Positions 62,399 to 64,000 of a DNA stretch of 64,000 bases are shown here, piece after piece. The stretch's first letter is position 1. Each line of letters opens with the position of its first letter. The position numbers and the translations under genes are program-made. Source of the DNA: an uncultured Eubacteriales bacterium (GTDB lineage: Bacteria > Bacillota > Clostridia > Oscillospirales > Oscillospiraceae); the NCBI GenBank assembly GCA_900546615.1, contig URDJ01000009.1, positions 1-64,000 of the forward strand, in the 5' to 3' direction. Under the pieces are notes generated by a model. It worked only from the letters and a program-made list of their open reading frames with translations. It did not search any database and was not told where the DNA came from.

Positions 62399-62419
62399 AT
62401 CACTGCCGTGTGCGTGCTC

Positions 62420-62453
62420 CAAAGGCTCCCCTGCGCAAGGGGAGCCTTTTTTC
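62420..62453 (+). terminator. Intrinsic terminator of spoIIGA-sigE
   Basis: The stem AAGGCTCCCCT...AGGGGAGCCTT, with loop GCGCA, is followed by six T. Confidence 0.9.
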
Positions 62454-62470
62454 CGCCCTGTTCCTTATAA

Positions 62471-62499
62471 TTGCAATGGGCGTGTGTGTGTGCTATAAT
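62471..62499 (+). promoter_or_regulatory. Sigma-A promoter of the adenylation gene
   Basis: TTGCAA (62471-62476), a 17-base spacer and TATAAT (62494-62499). Confidence 0.8.
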
Positions 62500-62530
62500 G
62501 CCTGTATCGATTTTGTGCGGGAGGCCAGGG

Positions 62531-64000
62531 ATGCTGAACGTTTTTGAATATCTTGAACAGAGCGCGGCGAGATCGCCGGGGAAACTTGCGTTCGCTGACT
62601 CGTCGCGGAGCCTGAGCTTTTCTGAGCTGCTCGCGGAGGCGGGCAGGGTCGGCAGATTCATCGCTGAGAGGACGGGCATACGCAAGCCGGTCGCTGTGCT
62701 GACTGACCGGAACGTCGACAGCCTGGCCGCCTTCATGGGCGCGCTCGCGGCGGGCTGCTTTTACGTCCCGCTTGACGCACAGATGCCGCCGAAGCGCCTC
62801 GGCAGCATACTCTCACGGCTCGGGGCCGAGGTCGTCATAGACTGCGCCGGAGGCAAGGCCAAAGTCGAGGGCGCTGTCCCATTTTCCGAGGCCGTCTCAG
62901 GCGAGGCCGACTGGAGCGTACTGGACGATAGGCGCTCGCGCGTGCTCGATATCGACCCCGTTTACGTCATATTCACCTCCGGCTCCACCGGGGAGCCGAA
63001 GGGCATAGTTTGCCACCACCGGGGCGTCATGGACATCGTCGACTGGCTCGCGGAGGCGGGCGGCTTCACTGAGGACGACGTGCTTGGCGGGCAGGCGCCC
63101 TTCTACTTCGACCTCTCGGTCAAGGACATCTACCTCACGCTCAAGTGCGGCGCGAGCTGCCACATACTCGACAGGCGGCTGTTCATGTTCCCTCCCCTGC
63201 TGGTGAAGGAGCTGGCCGCAAAGGAGGTCACGGCGCTCGTCTGGGCGACCTCGGCCTTCCATCTCACCGCGAACTCGGGTGCTCTCGAGGGCGCGGAGCT
63301 GCCCAAACTGCGTACCGTCATCCTCGGCGGCGAAGCGCTGCGCGCAAAGCAGATGAACATTTGGCGCGCGGCGTTGCCTCACGTGCGTTATGTTAACCTC
63401 TACGGCCCCACCGAGGTCACTGTGGACTGCACGTGGTATCCTATCGAGCGTGAGTTTGCCGACGGCGAGTCCATACCGATAGGCAAAGCCTGCCGGAACA
63501 TGGAGGTTTTCCTGCTGGGCGAGGATTTAAAGCCGGTGCCGGATGGCGAGCCGGGCGAGATCTGCGTGCGCGGCACGGGTCTGGCGCACGGCTATTTTGG
63601 CGACCCCGTGAAGACGGCGGAGTGTTTCATCCCCGACCCGCGCCCCTGCGCGTGGCCGGACAGGATATACCGCACGGGCGACCTTGCGCGTGTGGACGAG
63701 CACGGGGATCTGGTCTTCCTCTCGCGGCGCGACGGGCAGATAAAGCACATGGGTTATCGTATAGAGCTGGGCGAGCTGGAGAACGCGCTCAGCTCCATAG
63801 AGGGCGTGAAGGCGGCGGTGAGTTTCTTTGACGCTGCGCGGGACAAGATAGTCTGCGTCTACGAGGGCGAGGCGGAGGCGGACGCGATAGGCCGTGAGCT
63901 GCGCGACTGGCTGCCGAAGTACATGCTTCCAAACGTCTACCGGCGGCTCGGGCGCCTGCCCTACAACGCCAATGGCAAGGTGGACAGGGTGCGGCTGAGG
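62531..64000 (+). CDS. DltA-like amino acid adenylation protein (partial, runs off window)
   Basis: 490 codons are present from ATG 62531; no stop is reached. Adenylation-core motifs are in order: YVIFTSGSTGEPKGIV (A3), APFYFDLSVKDIYLTL (A4 region), VNLYGPTEVTVDCTWY (A5), YRTGDLARV (A7), GYRIELGELENAL (A8) and NANGKVDR (A10). The FDLSVKDIY segment resembles DltA, D-alanine:carrier-protein ligase. A dlt-type role in envelope alanylation or a stand-alone adenylation enzyme are both possible. The carrier protein and partner genes must lie beyond 64000. Confidence 0.85.
   Translation, partial: MLNVFEYLEQSAARSPGKLAFADSSRSLSFSELLAEAGRVGRFIAERTGIRKPVAVLTDRNVDSLAAFMGALAAGCFYVPLDAQMPPKRLGSILSRLGAEVVIDCAGGKAKVEGAVPFSEAVSGEADWSVLDDRRSRVLDIDPVYVIFTSGSTGEPKGIVCHHRGVMDIVDWLAEAGGFTEDDVLGGQAPFYFDLSVKDIYLTLKCGASCHILDRRLFMFPPLLVKELAAKEVTALVWATSAFHLTANSGALEGAELPKLRTVILGGEALRAKQMNIWRAALPHVRYVNLYGPTEVTVDCTWYPIEREFADGESIPIGKACRNMEVFLLGEDLKPVPDGEPGEICVRGTGLAHGYFGDPVKTAECFIPDPRPCAWPDRIYRTGDLARVDEHGDLVFLSRRDGQIKHMGYRIELGELENALSSIEGVKAAVSFFDAARDKIVCVYEGEAEADAIGRELRDWLPKYMLPNVYRRLGRLPYNANGKVDRVRLR

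Overview
The window looks like a GC-rich (roughly 60%), spore-forming member of the Clostridia, most likely an Oscillospiraceae-type gut Firmicute. The evidence is sigK, spoIIGA-sigE, a YpeB-like germination protein, a gram-positive PolC, the MEP isoprenoid genes, and mobile-element genes typical of gut Firmicutes. No rRNA, tRNA or CRISPR array was recognised. The organism assignment is inference from gene content only.

Layout. Bases 1-2045 are the end of an integrative or mobilizable element of lower GC. It carries a RepA-like HTH protein, a DUF3847 protein, a transfer-assisting-like protein, an oriT-like inverted repeat and a DUF3788 protein. It abuts a GldG-like gene that has lost its 5' end (2048-3157), followed by a DUF4340 protein. 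Bases 4637-10382 (minus strand) form one tight operon of partner-switching parts: STAS protein, MATE transporter fused to an anti-sigma-type ATPase domain, GNAT protein, and a membrane SpoIIE phosphatase fused to a second ATPase domain. Next come a cytoplasmic BMP-type ligand-binding protein with a ParB-like N-terminus paired with a phosphoesterase, a MATE gene with an internal in-frame deletion, the AmmeMemoRadiSam pair, and a glycogen synthase with a lysine/alanine/proline-rich N-terminal extension of about 195 residues. A small HTH regulator with strong palindromes, sigK, recQ, a two-component system, rplU-rpmA-obgE, a Crp/Fnr-type regulator and a three-subunit molybdenum hydroxylase follow.

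Bases 31628-36828 hold a vWA/MoxR-type ATPase cluster. Its leucine-rich-repeat gene (one nonsense codon and one frameshift) and its ATPase gene (one frameshift) appear broken. From 36842 to 40004 there are an AroD-like protein lacking its catalytic residues, a small membrane protein, a trigger-factor-like protein without the FKBP domain, and a TylF-type methyltransferase. Bases 40088-50581 carry a zinc-ribbon protein, ypeB, gltX, an aminotransferase, trpS, a TagO/WecA-type transferase, wecB, and several small proteins of unknown function.

Bases 50631-60681 (minus strand) form one long operon, pyrH-frr-uppS-cdsA-dxr-rseP-ispG-polC. It links translation, phospholipid and isoprenoid synthesis, intramembrane proteolysis and replication. 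Divergent from it are spoIIGA and sigE, the mother-cell sigma factor and its protease, and then a DltA-like adenylation protein cut off by the window end.

The items most worth a second look are the partner-switching operon with its transporter-ATPase fusion, the BMP/ParB-like fusion with its phosphoesterase, the extended glycogen synthase, the palindrome pair beside the small HTH gene, the damaged vWA/ATPase cluster, and an over-represented 10-mer (TTATGTAAAC) seen five times between 33.9 and 61.5 kb.
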